This document shows, in pieces, positions 4,427-6,303 of a stretch of DNA of 6,303 nucleotides; the first letter of the stretch is position 1, and each line of letters starts with the position of its first letter. Made by a program: the position numbers and the translations under genes. The notes under the pieces are model-generated. The model did not search any database, was not told the DNA's origin, and saw nothing but the letters and a program-made list of their open reading frames with translations. This stretch comes from Hydrogenophaga sp. Its GTDB lineage: Bacteria > Pseudomonadota > Gammaproteobacteria > Burkholderiales > Burkholderiaceae. The stretch is taken from NCBI GenBank assembly GCA_025458545.1, contig JALOSH010000128.1, positions 1 through 6,303 of the forward strand, in the 5' to 3' direction.

Positions 4427-5554
4427 TTACATCATCTTCGCCAGCTCGAACATCACCGCCGTGCCGAGCGCTTCACGGATGTTGCCTCGGCCCACCTTGG
4501 CCATGGAAAACTCGCCAAAACCGGACATGTCGAACGAACTGTCGTCGGGCGAAATCTCGACGAACGGGAATTCGAACACCTCGCGCAGGAGATCGCGGCG
4601 GAACGATTCGAAGGCATCGTCCTTGATTTCCGCGTCCACGATGATCAGGTTGGGCATGCGGCTCTTGATCGCTTCGCGCGCCTGGTTGAAGTCGACCACG
4701 CTGTCGGACATGATGCCGATCTCGCGCAGTGCGTCGCGCACATCGGCCCGAATCTGCAGGCTGGGCGAGATGGTGAGCACATAAGTGCCTGACAACGACT
4801 TGAACATGGACGATTGCTCGTCCGACAGGTCCACCGCAGAAATGCCATCCACCGCCTGCACGGTGCGGGTGAACATGGCCGTGAAACTGACGCCTTCGTC
4901 GTCGATCGCGCGTTCGATTTCGATACCGCCAGCCGCCAGTGCGATTTGCCGAATCAGCATCCAGCTCAGGCTGTCGGCCGACACCGCGCTGGACGGCGGC
5001 ACGCCGTCGTTGGACACCCGCATGAGGAATCGAGCGTGTTGCGGCCAGGCATTCAGGTCCATGCGCACATCGACCCGGTTGCCAAACGGCAAGCCCCAGT
5101 CCAGCACCGCGTTGACCAAGGTGTGCGCCACCGTCGGGTCGATCAGAACCTCAACCGGCTTGAGCTTGCGCCGCAGGGCAATGCCGAGAATGCCCAGCTC
5201 CTGCTTGCGCTCCTGCAGAACCCCTTCGACCAGTTGAGCCATGTCGACTTTTTCGTGCGACTGTCGAATACGGCCGCTGTAAAAGCGGTTGATCTGCTGA
5301 GCGCTGAGCCCAGACATCTTGATACGCTCGGAGGGAATGCTCAGGGCGCGGTGTTCCAGCTTGCTGATGCGGCCCCGGGTGAGCAACAGATCGATCTGGT
5401 GCTGCAGCGCACTCACGCCTTCGGTGATCTGGTCTGCCAAGCCAGCGATGAGGGTCGGCCACTGGTTGTCCAACGACCAGGCGTCGGTCTCTGTGGCTCC
5501 TCCCGGTTTGGCAGCCGCTGCGGGCTGCGCGTTGCTTTTCTTGATTTGCGGCAT
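4427..5554 (-). CDS. Protein with degenerate histidine-kinase ATPase domain and degenerate receiver domain
   Basis: This 375-residue soluble protein is not one I recognise by name. Residues 1-25 are a low-complexity Ala/Lys tail. Residues 35-115 look helical, like a DHp dimerisation region, with one His at 68 but no clear H-box (HE..TP). Residues 130-231 resemble a GHKL/HATPase fold: HTLVNAVLDWG (144-154) in the place of the N-box, SNDGVPP (181-187) in place of DxGxG, then LAAGGIEIER and a final VSFTAMFTR strand. The ATP lid is very short and key residues differ. Residues 257-375 resemble a receiver: YVLTISPSLQIR (258-269) where a DD pair would be expected, PNLIIVDAEI with Asp307 at the phospho-acceptor position, Ser335, and Lys353. 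No transmembrane segment or DNA-binding domain is visible. The gene diverges from hemB. No strong Shine-Dalgarno sequence precedes the ATG at 5554. A scaffold or phosphorelay partner is my inference; ATPase activity is doubtful. Confidence 0.8.
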   Translation of the reverse strand: MPQIKKSNAQPAAAAKPGGATETDAWSLDNQWPTLIAGLADQITEGVSALQHQIDLLLTRGRISKLEHRALSIPSERIKMSGLSAQQINRFYSGRIRQSHEKVDMAQLVEGVLQERKQELGILGIALRRKLKPVEVLIDPTVAHTLVNAVLDWGLPFGNRVDVRMDLNAWPQHARFLMRVSNDGVPPSSAVSADSLSWMLIRQIALAAGGIEIERAIDDEGVSFTAMFTRTVQAVDGISAVDLSDEQSSMFKSLSGTYVLTISPSLQIRADVRDALREIGIMSDSVVDFNQAREAIKSRMPNLIIVDAEIKDDAFESFRRDLLREVFEFPFVEISPDDSSFDMSGFGEFSMAKVGRGNIREALGTAVMFELAKMM

Positions 5555-5708
5555 GAAACGACTTTGATGGGAAAACGAAGCCCCAGGGCATGGTCGCTGT
5601 CTGCACTGCTTGCTCCGCTGTTCAGCGGGTCACCGGTGAGCCAGGCGATCTGAGGGGAGATTCTTGAAAATAGCACCTCCGTCCTGCACAGGCTGACAGG
5701 CCGGAGCG

Positions 5709-5736
5709 AGTATTTTCTTCTGACCGTGGAGTTCAA
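5709..5736 (-). promoter_or_regulatory. Weak promoter candidate for the pseudo-kinase gene
   Basis: On the minus strand, TTGAAC (5736-5731) and AATACT (5714-5709) stand 16 bases apart, each matching consensus at 4 of 6 positions. It would leave a leader of about 150 bases before the ATG at 5554. No better-spaced pair was found, but the match is weak. Confidence 0.25.
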
Positions 5737-5806
5737 CACAAAGTCCCCCGATTTTCAATCGGCAAACCCGCGTGTTCCCGGAAGGGCGGCCCATCCACAG
5801 GGGTCT

Positions 5807-5827
5807 GCGCGGCGGCGTGCGCCGCGC
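5807..5827. repeat. GC-rich inverted repeat upstream of hemB
   Basis: GCGCGGCG (5807-5814) and CGCCGCGC (5820-5827) are exact reverse complements around a 5-base spacer, 39 bases before the hemB ATG. If transcribed it would form a very stable hairpin in the hemB leader. There is no T-run. Chance occurrence is quite possible in DNA of this composition. Confidence 0.45.
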
Positions 5828-5866
5828 CGAAACGCCGACAGCGCCTTGGTTTTGCCACAATAGGCC

Positions 5867-6303
5867 ATGCAAACGCCCGCCCCTTACCCCCTCTCCCGCC
5901 CGCGTCGCCTGCGCCGCGATGCTTTCACCCGCGATCTGGTGCGCGAACACCGGCTCAGCCCGGCCGACTTCATTTACCCGGTGTTCGTGCTGGACGGCAC
6001 CCAACGGCGTGAGGCCGTGGGCTCCATGCCCGGCGTGGAGCGCTTGAGCCTGGACCTGCTGCTGCCCGTGGCCGAAGACTGCGTGAAGCTGGGCATTCCC
6101 TACATGGCGCTGTTCCCGGTGATCGACCAGTCGCTCAAGACGCCGGACGGACAGGAAGCGATGAACGCCGACGGCCTGGTGCCGCGCGTGGTGCGGGCAC
6201 TCAAGAAGGAGTTTCCCGGCCTGGGCGTGATGACCGACGTGGCGCTGGACCCCTACACCAGCCACGGCCAGGATGGCGTGCTGGACGAGCACAACTACAT
6301 CCT
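5867..6303 (+). CDS. hemB: Delta-aminolevulinic acid dehydratase (porphobilinogen synthase), N-terminal 145 residues, runs off right edge
   Basis: HemB condenses two 5-aminolevulinate molecules into porphobilinogen, the first common step of tetrapyrrole synthesis, in the cytoplasm. The visible residues contain RPRRLRRD (11-18), ADFIYPVFVLDG (33-44), the SMPGVERLSLD block (53-63) and LFPVI (82-86), all typical of the N-terminal part. The metal-site segment DVALDPYTSHGQDG (124-137) has aspartates (Asp124, Asp128, Asp136) where the zinc enzymes of human, yeast and E. coli have cysteines. This marks the magnesium-type, cysteine-free class known from Pseudomonas. The enzyme is about 330-340 residues long, so a little under half is seen; the catalytic lysines lie beyond the window. 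The start is fixed by an in-frame TAG six bases before the ATG. AGG just upstream is a weak Shine-Dalgarno sequence. It is transcribed divergently from the pseudo-kinase gene and away from hemJ. Confidence 0.96.
   Translation, partial: MQTPAPYPLSRPRRLRRDAFTRDLVREHRLSPADFIYPVFVLDGTQRREAVGSMPGVERLSLDLLLPVAEDCVKLGIPYMALFPVIDQSLKTPDGQEAMNADGLVPRVVRALKKEFPGLGVMTDVALDPYTSHGQDGVLDEHNYI

Larger units (their letters stand above)
5555..5866. other. Divergent intergenic region between the pseudo-kinase gene and hemB
   Basis: These 312 bases carry no convincing gene on either strand; open frames across it lack start signals and family resemblance. It must hold the promoters for both divergent genes. A weak minus-strand promoter candidate is listed separately. 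Two hairpins are visible: CCGATT-TTC-AATCGG (5748-5762) and a GC-rich one at 5807-5827. On the minus strand, GGAGGTGCTATTTTC (about 5683-5669) contains an extended -10-like TGCTATTTT without a matching -35. I could not find a convincing sigma70 promoter for hemB. Confidence 0.6.

Noticed and set aside
5630..6292. A 220-codon minus-strand frame opposite hemB
   Set aside because: It is the His/Gly-rich reverse of hemB coding sequence and the intergenic region, with no recognisable motif. HemB on the plus strand is unambiguous.

Overview
The window looks like GC-rich chromosomal DNA of a betaproteobacterium, most likely order Burkholderiales and probably family Comamonadaceae. I base this on the Burkholderiales-type start of ribosomal protein S12, the aspartate-rich (non-cysteine) metal site of HemB, and the overall protein flavour. 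It reads as ordinary core chromosome: I see no insertion sequence, phage gene, CRISPR array or tRNA.

Layout, left to right. Positions 1-183 carry the first 61 codons of rpsL (minus strand), with a good promoter and a leader hairpin at 225-281. From 355 to 4153 five minus-strand genes run in series, transcribed from right to left: hemJ (CopD-like protoporphyrinogen oxidase family), a long VanZ-family membrane protein, a thioredoxin-like [2Fe-2S] ferredoxin, a COG2945-type alpha/beta hydrolase, and a PBP5-type D-alanyl-D-alanine carboxypeptidase (dacC). The first three are packed within 9-16 bases of each other, and the last two follow gaps of 50 and 40 bases. Next comes a 273-base non-coding stretch (4154-4426) that is unusually rich in structure. 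It holds a perfect 30-bp palindrome, a GAAA-loop hairpin with a T-run, a sigma70-like promoter, a C/U-rich hairpin, and a textbook intrinsic terminator. Together these suggest a small RNA of about 105 nt on the minus strand. Positions 4427-5554 (minus) encode a 375-residue protein that resembles a degenerate histidine-kinase ATPase domain followed by a degenerate receiver domain. A divergent intergenic region (5555-5866) separates it from hemB (plus strand), which runs off the right edge.

Functionally, two haem-biosynthesis genes (hemB for porphobilinogen, hemJ for protoporphyrin) lie on either side of the signalling-like protein and the putative small RNA. The rest of the hemJ cluster is envelope- and redox-related. 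The two items most worth following up are the candidate small RNA at about 4215-4320 and the pseudo-kinase/pseudo-receiver protein. The assignments of rpsL, dacC and hemB are secure. The regulatory calls are read by eye from sequence and remain predictions.
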